Below, one piece after another: positions 34,876 through 42,567 of a stretch of DNA of 64,000 nt. The notes under the pieces were generated by a model. The model had not been told where the DNA came from. It saw only the letters and a program-made list of their open reading frames with translations, and did no database searches. A program made the translations under genes and the position numbers. The DNA comes from Holophagales bacterium. Lineage in GTDB: Bacteria > Acidobacteriota > Thermoanaerobaculia > UBA5066. The stretch is taken from contig JADKBZ010000014.1 of the NCBI GenBank assembly GCA_016714815.1, positions 111,389-175,388 on the forward strand, in the 5' to 3' direction. Position 1 is the stretch's first letter, and each line of letters opens with the position of its first letter.

Positions 34876-35176
34876 TCAACGGACGGGCTCCTGCGGCGCC
34901 CCAGCGAGCCTGTCCGCCTCGGCGATCCAGCCGCCCCCCGGGACCTTGTAGATCGTGACGAGCGAAGAGAAGGCCGCCGTGCGGGACTGGACGAGGTCGA
35001 GCTGCGCCGGGAAGAGCTTTTCCTGGGCCTGCAGGACCGTGGAGTAGGGCGCGTATCCCCCGTTGTACTGGATGAGGGCGAGACGCTCGTACTCGCTCGC
35101 CGCCTTCACGAGGCGGACCCGGGCTTCGAGCTCTTCCGCGAGCTTCTGCCTCGAGACGAGGGCGAATACCTCCAGT
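34876..35176 (-). pseudogene. C-terminal fragment of a TolC/NodT-family outer-membrane efflux protein
   Basis: Only about 100 codons remain. The readable part has the family's end motif: YERLALIQYNGGYAPYST, then VLQAQEKLFPAQLDLVQSR, then TAAFSSLVTIYKVPGGGW, typical of the last repeat of RND outer-membrane factors. Upstream the frame is closed by TAA at 35177-35179 and no more homologous sequence follows. No RND pump genes are nearby. It is a remnant, and any translation would start at GTG 35109. Confidence 0.65.
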
Positions 35177-35364
35177 TACAAGGTGATCGCCGCCGTCAAT
35201 GCGGGATTCGCCGGGAAGCAAGGCGACAAAGTAGCCTTCTTCACGCTGCGAGTGAAGAAGGGCCGGCGCGAAGGCGCGAAATCGTTCTTCCGTGACCAGC
35301 TCCTCTATCACGTATCACGTCAACGACGAGTAGCCCCGAACAGGGTCTCGGGAAGCCGGCCGGG

Positions 35365-35733
35365 TCAGCCGGGAGAGAGGAACGTCTCGACCTTGCCGAG
35401 GAGACGAGGCAGCTCGACCGGCTTGGTGTCGTAGTCGTCGCAGCCGGCCGCGAGCGCCTTCTCCCGGTCGCCCACCATGGCGTGTGCCGAGAGCCCGATG
35501 ATCGGGATTGCGGCCGTGTCCGCGTCCGCCTTCAACCGGCGTGTCGCCTCGTAACCGTCGAGGACCGGCATCGACAGGTCCATCAGGATCAGCTCGGGCC
35601 GGTCGGATACGGTTCTGTCGATGGCCTCGGCACCGTTGACGGCGAGAATGACCTCGTACCCCTTCCGCAGAAGCCTGCGGGAGAGCATGTCGCGGTTCAT
35701 TTCATCGTCATCGACGACCAGGATTTTCGGCAT
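35365..35733 (-). CDS. Single-domain response regulator (CheY-like)
   Basis: This is a 122-residue receiver domain with no output domain. It has the acidic pair VVDDDE, phospho-acceptor Asp in LILMDLSMPVLDG, the Ser/Thr switch in GLSAHAM, and Lys in DTKPVELPRL. Its first helix (NRDMLSRRLLRKGY) is close to the receiver of the class III cyclase protein (NREMLSRRLQGHGF), suggesting a common origin. ATG 35733 is chosen; the frame extends to 35784. It is divergent from the TPR-cNMP gene. Confidence 0.92.
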   Translation of the reverse strand: MPKILVVDDDEMNRDMLSRRLLRKGYEVILAVNGAEAIDRTVSDRPELILMDLSMPVLDGYEATRRLKADADTAAIPIIGLSAHAMVGDREKALAAGCDDYDTKPVELPRLLGKVETFLSPG

Positions 35734-35752
35734 CTGAGTCTCGCCAGACCGC

Positions 35753-35771
35753 CCTTCGGGCAGCCCGAAGG
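35753..35771 (-). promoter_or_regulatory. Perfect hairpin in the leader of the response regulator gene
   Basis: A 9-bp perfect inverted repeat with a single central base (CCTTCGGGC-T-GCCCGAAGG) lies directly after a TACACT box (minus strand, 35777-35772) and 20 nt before ATG 35733. It could stabilise the mRNA 5' end or bind a regulator. No T-run follows. Confidence 0.4.
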
Positions 35772-35790
35772 AGTGTAACGCCACTCATTC

Positions 35791-35819
35791 TTGACAGCAC
35801 GCGAGGCCTGACCTACCGT
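35791..35819 (+). promoter_or_regulatory. Promoter of the TPR-cNMP gene
   Basis: TTGACA (35791-35796) and TACCGT (35814-35819) are 17 bp apart, one of the best sigma70-type matches in the window. The predicted leader is about 13 nt, with GGAG before ATG 35839. Confidence 0.6.
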
Positions 35820-35838
35820 CGCCGCGGAGCGCATCTTC

Positions 35839-36864
35839 ATGGCCTTCTCGTGGCTTTCGGGAGGCGACGACGTCGCCGAGCTCATCTCGAAGAGGAACTA
35901 CTCCCGCGCGGCGAAAGTCCTCCGCGGCCAGCTCGCGAAGGAACCGGCGAACACCTCCGTGAGGCAGCAGCTCGCCGACGTGCTCGCTCTCGACGGGAAG
36001 CTGTACGAGGCGGTCGAGCTCCTCTGGAAGCTCGCCGACGAGTACGCCACCTCCGGTTTCGTCGGCAAGGCGATCGCGGTCCTCAAGAAGGTCCAGCGGC
36101 TCGACCCGTCGCTCACGAAGGTCGAGGAGAAGCTCGCTTCGCTGGTCAAGGTGAAGGACGCCGAGTCGTCTTTCCGTCACGACCTCCGCGCAGGGGCGAT
36201 GCGCCGCCGGGTCGAGCTGGAGACCGCTCCGACGCCCCCGGAGGCGCCGGAGCCCGCGCAGGCCCCTCCCCCCGGCAGCGGCCCGCAGGAGCCGGGGACC
36301 TCCCGTTTCATCGTCGACTTCGAAGCCGACGAGGAGCCCCCGGCGGAAACCGCGGCCGAAACGGCGCCGCGAAGCCTGCACCCCCTCGGAGAGGAGGCGG
36401 CGCAGGGGATGGTCGCGAGCCCGCTCTTCAGCGACTTCTCGAGCGAGGAGCTCGTGGAAGTGATCAAGGGCCTCGAGCTCCTGACCTACGAGGCGGGCGA
36501 CGTGATCGTCGCGGAGGGAGCTCCCGGGGACAGCCTCTTCGTCCTGACGACCGGAACGGTCAAGGCGTTCGTTAAGGACCCCGAGGGCCACTACCACAAG
36601 GTCCGCGAGATGTACGAGGGCGCCTTCTTCGGAGAGGTCTCGATCCTCACCGGAAAGCCCCGCAGCGCGACGATCACCGCCGCGACGCCCTGCGAGCTCC
36701 TCGCGCTCGACCGGGCCTCCCTCGACGCGATCACGGAGCGCCAGCCGAACGTCCTGACGATCCTCAGGCACTTCTGCGAGGCGCGCCTCGGCAGCGTCGA
36801 CGAGGTCCAGATCCGGACGGGCCAGGGACCCTCCGGGCCGGGGCGGGGGTCCGCTCCCTACTGA
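35839..36864 (+). CDS. TPR-like / cyclic-nucleotide-binding protein
   Basis: This is a 341-residue cytosolic protein. Residues 10-105 form TPR-like helices (SRAAKVLRGQLAKEPANTS, LYEAVELLWKLADEY, GKAIAVLKKVQRLDPS). A Pro/Ala/Glu-rich linker spans about 130-190. Residues 190-320 are a cNMP-binding domain with a strong phosphate-binding cassette GAFFGEVSILTGKPRSATI (R-S-A kept), so it likely binds cAMP or cGMP. No DNA-binding or catalytic domain is present, so it is probably an adaptor. The cyclase in this cluster could supply its ligand. Confidence 0.87.
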   Translation: MAFSWLSGGDDVAELISKRNYSRAAKVLRGQLAKEPANTSVRQQLADVLALDGKLYEAVELLWKLADEYATSGFVGKAIAVLKKVQRLDPSLTKVEEKLASLVKVKDAESSFRHDLRAGAMRRRVELETAPTPPEAPEPAQAPPPGSGPQEPGTSRFIVDFEADEEPPAETAAETAPRSLHPLGEEAAQGMVASPLFSDFSSEELVEVIKGLELLTYEAGDVIVAEGAPGDSLFVLTTGTVKAFVKDPEGHYHKVREMYEGAFFGEVSILTGKPRSATITAATPCELLALDRASLDAITERQPNVLTILRHFCEARLGSVDEVQIRTGQGPSGPGRGSAPY

Positions 36865-36889
36865 ACCCGAAAGTGCGGCCCCGGTCGCC

Positions 36890-36921
36890 GGTTGCCGCCT
36901 GCCTCCCGGCCGGCGGCAACC
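36890..36921. terminator. Hairpin between convergent genes
   Basis: A perfect 10-bp stem (GGTTGCCGCC / GGCGGCAACC) with a 12-nt loop lies between the TPR-cNMP gene and the end of deoA; it likely stops transcription from both sides. Confidence 0.6.
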
Positions 36922-36931
36922 CGACGTTTCC

Positions 36932-38242
36932 CTACAGCTTCTCGACGACGAACGGGAGCGGCGCCGTGGCGCCCTCGGCCGGACCGATCTCGAAGCAGGC
37001 CGCGACCCGGGCGAGGTAGCCGTCCGGCAGGGTGGTCCCGGGTCCCAGCTCGACGGCGAGAAGCGGCTCCCCTGCCGCCACGACGTCTCCCGTCTTCTTG
37101 AAGACCCTGTAGCCCGAGGCCGGATCGACGACGTCGTCCTTGCGGGCCCGTCCGCAACCGATCTCGATTGAGAGGAGCCCCAGCTCGCGCGTCGCAACCT
37201 TGCGGATCGTTCCGGAGGCGGCGGACTTCACGTCGTGCCGGGCCACCGCCTGCGGAAGGAGCGACAGGTCGTCGCAGACGGCGGGGTTCCCTCCCTGAGC
37301 GGCGATGACGCGGGCGAACGTCTCGAGGGCCGTGCCGTCCTGGAGTGCGGCGTTGAGCCGCTTGCGGGCGTCCTTGGTCGACGCGGTCACGCCAGCGGCG
37401 ACGAGGAGGTCGGCGCCGAGGAGGAGAACGTTCTCGCGCAGGTCCGCCGGACCGTCCCCGCGGAGGAGCAGGATCGACTCCTCGACCTCGTTGGCGTTTC
37501 CGACGGCGACGCCGACGGGACGGTCCATCGCCGTGACGAAGCCGCTCGCCTTGCGCCCGGTCGCCCGGGTCGTGTCGACGAGGGCCCGGCCGAGGGTGTG
37601 GGCGTCCTCCGGCTTCTGCATGAAGGCCCCGTTGCCGGTCTTCACGTCGAAGACCGTGGCGTGGGCCCCCGTCGCGAGCTTTTTCGAGAGGATCGACGCG
37701 GTGATGAGAGGGATCGACTCGACCGTCCCGGTGACGTCGCGGAGCGCGTAGAGCCTCCGATCGGCGGGCGCGACGGTGCCGGTCGCGGCGATGAGGGCGC
37801 AGCCGACCGTCTCGAGAAGACGGTCGAACGCCTCGCGCGACTGCCCCGTCACGAAGCCCGGAATCGCCTCGAGCTTGTCGAGCGTTCCGCCGGTGTGACC
37901 GAGGCCGCGCCCCGACATCATCCCGGTCTTCACGCCGCAGGCCGCCACCAGTGGCGCCAGGACGAGGGTCGCCTTGTCGCCGACTCCGCCGGTCGAGTGC
38001 TTGTCCCCGACGAAACCGTGGGCGGTCAGGTCCCATGTCTCGCCGGAGTTCATCATCGCGAACGTGAGAGCCGCCGTCTCGGCGGTCGTCATGCCGCGGC
38101 AGCAGATCGCCATCAGGAGCGCCGCCGCCTGCTCGTCGGTGACCGTCCGGTCGGTCACGCCGGTGACGAAGTCCTGGATTTCCCCTTCCGACAGCTCGCC
38201 GCCGTCGCGCTTCTTGACGATGGTTCTTACGATGAGGCTCAT
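36932..38242 (-). CDS. deoA: Thymidine/pyrimidine-nucleoside phosphorylase
   Basis: DeoA/Pdp splits thymidine or other pyrimidine nucleosides with phosphate to give base and (deoxy)ribose-1-phosphate. The 436-residue protein has the family pattern: DKHSTGGVGDKATL (about residues 80-93), SGRGLGHTGGTLDKLE, SILSKKLATGA, and DVKTGNGAFM. Its length fits the bacterial dimeric enzyme. ATG 38242 overlaps the deaminase stop by 4 bp. It is the last gene of the nucleoside salvage operon; its product enters deoB. Confidence 0.96.
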   Translation of the reverse strand: MSLIVRTIVKKRDGGELSEGEIQDFVTGVTDRTVTDEQAAALLMAICCRGMTTAETAALTFAMMNSGETWDLTAHGFVGDKHSTGGVGDKATLVLAPLVAACGVKTGMMSGRGLGHTGGTLDKLEAIPGFVTGQSREAFDRLLETVGCALIAATGTVAPADRRLYALRDVTGTVESIPLITASILSKKLATGAHATVFDVKTGNGAFMQKPEDAHTLGRALVDTTRATGRKASGFVTAMDRPVGVAVGNANEVEESILLLRGDGPADLRENVLLLGADLLVAAGVTASTKDARKRLNAALQDGTALETFARVIAAQGGNPAVCDDLSLLPQAVARHDVKSAASGTIRKVATRELGLLSIEIGCGRARKDDVVDPASGYRVFKKTGDVVAAGEPLLAVELGPGTTLPDGYLARVAACFEIGPAEGATAPLPFVVEKL

Positions 38243-39663
38243 TTCTTCTTTCCGCTCTCTTCGAGCGACTTCTGGATCTTCACCCTCCACTCCTTCGCCG
38301 CGGCGAGGACCTTCGCCTCGTCCAGGGTCCGGACGCGCGCGCCGTCCCACAGGACCTTTCCATCGACGACGGTCAGCGAAACGTCGCCCGCCCGGGAGGC
38401 GTAGACGACGGTGGAGGGGAGGTCGAACACGGGCTGGGTATGGACGTTGTCGAGATCGAGGACGATCAGGTCGGCTCTCTTGCCCGGCTCGAGCGAGCCG
38501 ACGAGGCGGTCGAGGCCCAGAGCCTTCGCACCGTCGATCGTCGCCATCCGAAGTACCTCGGGCGCCGTCAGCACCGTCGGGTCGAGGGCGCCGACCTTGG
38601 CGAGCTTGCCGGCGAAATCCATCGCGTCGAGCATGTCGAGGTCGTTGTTCGAGGCGGAGCCGTCCGTCCCGAGGCCGACGACGACGCCCGCCTTCCGCGC
38701 GGCGGCGATCGGCGCGATCCCCGAGCCGAGCTTCATGTTCGACTCGGGGTTGTGCGAGAGGCTGACCTTCCGCTCGACGAGGAGCTTCATGTCCTCCGGC
38801 GTCAGCCAGACTCCGTGCGCCACCGACAGGCGCGGCCCTAGGAAGCCGACCTCGTCGAGCCAGGCCGTCGGGCTCTTTCCGTACTTCTCGAGGATCTGCT
38901 TCTGTTCGTCCTGCGTCTCGGAGAGGTGGGTCAGGAGCGGCGCGCCGAACTCGTCGGCGAGGGACCGGGCCGCCTGGAGCGTCTCCCGGCTGCACGTGTA
39001 GGGGGCGTGCGGGGAGATCGCCGCCGTGATCCTGGGATGGCCTTTCCACCTCTCGAGGAAGGCGCGCGTGACGGTCCTGGTCTCTTCGAGGTTCGCGTGC
39101 CCCGGCACCGGGAAGTCGATCCAGGTTTCGCCCAGGATGGCGCGCAGGCCGGCCTTGTCGACCGAGGCCGCCACGTCGGACTCGAAGTAGTACATGTCGG
39201 CGAACGTCGTCGTCCCGCCGCGGATCATCTCGAGGCAGGCGAGGTCGGTCCCCGCCCTCACGAACGCCGGCGAGACGTTCTTCCCCTCGGCCGGGAAGAT
39301 GTACTTCGTGAGCCACTCCATGAGGGGCTGGTCGTTCGAGATGCCGCGCAGGAGGTTCATCGCGGCGTGGGTGTGAGCGTTGACGAAGCCCGGGAGGAGG
39401 ACGCCACCCGCTCTCACGAGCCGTTCCTTCGGGAGGTACGCGGCGTCGATCTCGGCCGGGGTTCCCAGGGCGAGGATCTCTCCGTCGCGGATCGCGACGG
39501 CCGTCTCTCCCCGCACGGTGAACGAGGCGTCCATCGGGAGCGCGGAACCCGCCACGACGACGAGGTCGCACGGGGCCTTCGCCGCCGGGATCACCGCCGC
39601 GGGCGAAGCGCCGGCGGCGGTGAGGACGAGGAGGAGGGCGAGAAGAGCGGCCGACTTTCGCAT
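38239..39663 (-). CDS. Amidohydrolase of the MTA/SAH (S-adenosylhomocysteine) deaminase family, exported
   Basis: This 474-residue metal-dependent amidohydrolase matches the MtaD/TrzN-like group that deaminates 5'-methylthioadenosine, S-adenosylhomocysteine or related adenosines. Metal ligands are NAHTHAAMN (H97, H99), a His in LLTHLSETQDE, and Asp in GLGTDGSASNNDLD; SPHAPYTC and SHNPESNMKL are typical substrate-side motifs. Unusually, it starts with a clean signal peptide (RKSAALLALLLVLTAAGASPAA), so it should act outside the cytoplasm, whereas the family is cytosolic. ATG 39663 sits 11 bp after cdd. Purine salvage from outside the cell is inferred. Confidence 0.9.
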   Translation of the reverse strand: MRKSAALLALLLVLTAAGASPAAVIPAAKAPCDLVVVAGSALPMDASFTVRGETAVAIRDGEILALGTPAEIDAAYLPKERLVRAGGVLLPGFVNAHTHAAMNLLRGISNDQPLMEWLTKYIFPAEGKNVSPAFVRAGTDLACLEMIRGGTTTFADMYYFESDVAASVDKAGLRAILGETWIDFPVPGHANLEETRTVTRAFLERWKGHPRITAAISPHAPYTCSRETLQAARSLADEFGAPLLTHLSETQDEQKQILEKYGKSPTAWLDEVGFLGPRLSVAHGVWLTPEDMKLLVERKVSLSHNPESNMKLGSGIAPIAAARKAGVVVGLGTDGSASNNDLDMLDAMDFAGKLAKVGALDPTVLTAPEVLRMATIDGAKALGLDRLVGSLEPGKRADLIVLDLDNVHTQPVFDLPSTVVYASRAGDVSLTVVDGKVLWDGARVRTLDEAKVLAAAKEWRVKIQKSLEESGKKK

Positions 39664-39674
39664 CACTTCTCCGC

Positions 39675-40079
39675 TCAGAGCTCGAACGCCCGCGGCAGGA
39701 GAGTCGCGAGAGTCGTCTCCTCCAGGGCTCCCCCCGTCGTGGCCATGACGACGGCGATGTCGCGGCACTGGTCCCAGAGGACCTGGCGGCAGGCGCCGCA
39801 CGGGGACGTCGGCTCGTCGGCGCCGGTGACGACGGCCACCGCCCGGAAGCCCCGGACCCCCTCGGAGATCGCCTTGAAGACCGCGGTCCGCTCCGCGCAG
39901 ATCGTCAGGCCGTAGCTGGCCGACTCGACGTTGCAGCCCTGGAAGACCCGTCCGTCCTCGGCGAGAAGCGCCGCGCCGACGTGGAAGTGCGAGTAGGGAG
40001 CCGCAGCCTTCGCGCGCGCCCCGGTGGCGGCGGCGACGAGAGCGTCGCGCTCTTCGGAGGTCAGGCGCCTGGCGGCCAT
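39675..40079 (-). CDS. cdd: Cytidine deaminase
   Basis: Cdd hydrolyses cytidine and deoxycytidine to uridine and deoxyuridine. The 134-residue protein is the short tetrameric type. The catalytic zinc site is CNVESASYGLTICAERTA (Cys and Glu) with PCGACRQVL giving the other two Cys ligands. It sits 4 bp after pnp in the nucleoside salvage operon. Confidence 0.96.
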   Translation of the reverse strand: MAARRLTSEERDALVAAATGARAKAAAPYSHFHVGAALLAEDGRVFQGCNVESASYGLTICAERTAVFKAISEGVRGFRAVAVVTGADEPTSPCGACRQVLWDQCRDIAVVMATTGGALEETTLATLLPRAFEL

Positions 40080-40083
40080 GGCG

Positions 40084-41070
40084 TCACCGCCTCCGTCGCG
40101 GCGAGGCCTTGGCCGGCGCCGGACGCCGCGCGGCCACCTTCGTCCCGACCTTCGCCTTCGGTCCCGGCTTCGGCTTCGCTCCCGCCTTCGCTCTGGCGGC
40201 GCCCGCCGGGCTCTTTCGCGACGGGACGACGACGAGCCGGTCGGGCGAGCGACCCTCGCCTATCGCGGCGACGAGAGCGGTCAGGAGCCTGACGAAGCGG
40301 TCCTTCACGCGCCGGGTCGTTTCGAGGACCTCGTCGTGGCGGAGGGGCTGCTTCAGGACCCCCGCGGCCATGTTCGTGATGCAGGAGACCCCGACGACGC
40401 CGACGCCCATGTGGGAGAGCGCGATCACCTCGGGAACGGTCGACATCCCGACGGCGTGCGCGCCGAGCGCCCGGAAGGCCCGGATCTCGGCCGGCGTCTC
40501 GTACGAGGGCCCGGTGACCCCGATGTAGACCCCTTCCTTCAGCGGCACTTTCACCCGCCGCGCCACGGCCTTCGCCAGCTTCCGGAGGTCGGCACGGTAG
40601 GCGTCGGACATGTCGGGGAAGCGGGCTCCGAACGTCTCGTCGTTCGGTCCCATGAGGGGGTTCGTCCCGAACAGGTTGATGTGGTCGGAAATGAGCATCA
40701 GGTCGCCCGCCGAGAACGACTGGTCGATCCCGCCCGCGGCGTTCGTGACGACGACGTCGCGGCAGCCGAGGAGACCGAGGACCCGCGCCGGGGTGACGAC
40801 GGCGGACATCGGGTGCCCCTCGTAATAGTGGATGCGGCCCGAGAGGACCACGATCGGAACGCCCGCGAGCGTTCCCGCGACGAGGGTCCCGGCGTGTCCG
40901 ACGACGGCCGAGGCCGGGAAACCGGGAATCTGCGCGTACGGGATCTCGAGGCGGTCCTCGACGGCCGCGGCGAAGTCGCCGAGGCCGGAACCGAGGATGA
41001 CGCCGACGACGGGCGGGACGGGGATCCGGGCCCGGAGGAACTCGACGGTCTCGGCGAAGCGAGCGTCCAT
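40084..41070 (-). CDS. Purine nucleoside phosphorylase with basic C-terminal tail
   Basis: This is a class II (trimeric) PNP that cleaves inosine and guanosine with phosphate. The catalytic part (residues 1-275) has GVILGSGLGDF (phosphate), the LSGRIHYYEGH segment, VVTNAAGGI, GPSYETPAEI and GMSTVPEVI (substrate Glu/Asn region follows). Family length is about 270-290; here a 43-residue tail follows (286-328) made of Lys, Arg, Ala, Pro and Gly (AKAGAKPKPGPKAKVG, ASPRRRR at the end). Such tails bind nucleic acid in other proteins. It lies between nupC and cdd. Confidence 0.93.
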   Translation of the reverse strand: MDARFAETVEFLRARIPVPPVVGVILGSGLGDFAAAVEDRLEIPYAQIPGFPASAVVGHAGTLVAGTLAGVPIVVLSGRIHYYEGHPMSAVVTPARVLGLLGCRDVVVTNAAGGIDQSFSAGDLMLISDHINLFGTNPLMGPNDETFGARFPDMSDAYRADLRKLAKAVARRVKVPLKEGVYIGVTGPSYETPAEIRAFRALGAHAVGMSTVPEVIALSHMGVGVVGVSCITNMAAGVLKQPLRHDEVLETTRRVKDRFVRLLTALVAAIGEGRSPDRLVVVPSRKSPAGAARAKAGAKPKPGPKAKVGTKVAARRPAPAKASPRRRR

Positions 41071-41086
41071 CTCTGTCTCCTTACGT

Positions 41087-42373
41087 TCAGCCGAGGAGGA
41101 TGCCGGCGATCGTGGCGCTCATGAACGTCGCGAGGGACCCGGCGAGCAGGGCCCAGAGGCCGAGCCGTGCGATGTCGCTCTTGCGCGACGGGGCGAGCCC
41201 CCCGATGCCGCCGATCTGGATTCCGATCGACGAGAAGTTCGCGAAGCCGCAGAGGGCGAACGAGGCGATGAGCCGCCCCTTCTCCGTCCACTCGGACATC
41301 GGGATCTTCGTCATCTCGGCGTAGGCGACGAACTCGTTGAGGACGGTCTTGAAGCCGATGAGGCGGGCGACCTTCGAGCAGTCGACGGACGGCACGCCCA
41401 TGACCCACGCGAGCGGCCAGAGGAGCTTGGAGAAGAACCACTGCAGGGAGAGGTTCGTTGCGGGGTCGACGCCCGGGCCGGCGGCGGGGAAGCCGATGAA
41501 GGTCCCCACCCACGCGAGGAGGCCGTTGAAGAGGGAGACGAGGGCGATGAAGGCGATCAGCATCCCCGCGATGTTGATGGCCAGAGAGACGCCCTGCGAC
41601 GCGCCGGAGGAGGCCGCCTCGATGACGTTCGCGTGCTCGTGCTCGATCTTCACCTTCACGGCACCCGCCGTCGCCGGCTCCTCGGTCTCGGGGCGGAGGA
41701 GCTTGGCGATGACGATCGTGGCCGGGGCGGCCATCACCGAGGCGGTGATGAGGTACTCGGCGGGGACGCCCATCGCCGCGTAGGCGAGGAGGACCGCTCC
41801 CGAGATGTGGGCCATCCCGCCCGTCATCATCGTCATCAGCTCGGAGTTCGTCATCTTCGGGATGTACGGCGCGACGATGATCGGCGCCTCCGTCTGTCCA
41901 ATGAAGATGTTCGCGGAAACGGCAAGCGACTCGGCGCCCGAGATCCGGAGCAGCTTCGTCATGACGACGGCGAAGACCTGGACGACCCTCTGCATCACGC
42001 CGAGGTAGTAGAGGATCGTGAAGAACGACGCGATGAAGATGACGATCGGCATCACCTTGAACGCGAAGATGAAGGGAGAGAAGTCGACGCCGGTCGCTTT
42101 CCCGATCTGTCCGCCGATCGCGGGGTTCGAGAGCCACCCGAAGACGAAGTCGGCTCCCTTGTCGGAGTAGGCGATCGCCCCGGTGATCCCGTCCGAGAAG
42201 GCCTTCAGACCGGCGGCCCCGGTCTTCCAGGAGATGACGAGCCACCCGAGGGCGAACTGAAGGACGACCCCCCAGACGATCGTCGCCCAGCGGATGCGTT
42301 TCCGGTCCTTGGAGAGCGCAAAGCAGGCGAGGAGGATGACGGCGAGCCCGATGAAGCCGGTGAAACGGTCCAA
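41087..42373 (-). CDS. nupC: Concentrative nucleoside transporter (NupC/CNT family)
   Basis: This is an inner-membrane nucleoside:cation symporter of 428 residues with the CNT pattern: an N-terminal three-helix domain, the GQTEAPIIVAPYI hairpin (about residues 170-182), EYLITASVMAAPATI, and near the end FALCGFANFSSIGIQIGGIGGL (in part), all family marks. TTG 42373 has AGGAGG 5 nt upstream, a strong site that decides the start. It supplies nucleosides to the downstream phosphorylases and deaminases. Confidence 0.95.
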   Translation of the reverse strand: MDRFTGFIGLAVILLACFALSKDRKRIRWATIVWGVVLQFALGWLVISWKTGAAGLKAFSDGITGAIAYSDKGADFVFGWLSNPAIGGQIGKATGVDFSPFIFAFKVMPIVIFIASFFTILYYLGVMQRVVQVFAVVMTKLLRISGAESLAVSANIFIGQTEAPIIVAPYIPKMTNSELMTMMTGGMAHISGAVLLAYAAMGVPAEYLITASVMAAPATIVIAKLLRPETEEPATAGAVKVKIEHEHANVIEAASSGASQGVSLAINIAGMLIAFIALVSLFNGLLAWVGTFIGFPAAGPGVDPATNLSLQWFFSKLLWPLAWVMGVPSVDCSKVARLIGFKTVLNEFVAYAEMTKIPMSEWTEKGRLIASFALCGFANFSSIGIQIGGIGGLAPSRKSDIARLGLWALLAGSLATFMSATIAGILLG

Positions 42374-42567
42374 GAATTCCTCCTGAAGGCGCGGTCAGAT
42401 TTCTTACGGTCTCGCTTCGCGCAACCGCCCGCGCGGCAGGCTCACCGGACGAACTCCGCAGCCCCGGCCCGATCCCGGGGGGCGAAGACGACGGCGAGCG
42501 CCAGGAGGGGGTGGTGTGAATCGATCCGGGAAGGATACCCGAGATGGGCTCTTCCGGCCTCGTCCGA

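Noticed and set aside
35177..35364. Small ORF (MIEELVTEERF...) upstream of the efflux fragment
   Set aside because: No ribosome site, no family and Arg-rich continuation into the fragment's other frame; not supported as a gene.
42374..42567. Gene or regulatory RNA between nupC and deoB
   Set aside because: No open frame or clear structure beyond the AGGAGG site of nupC.
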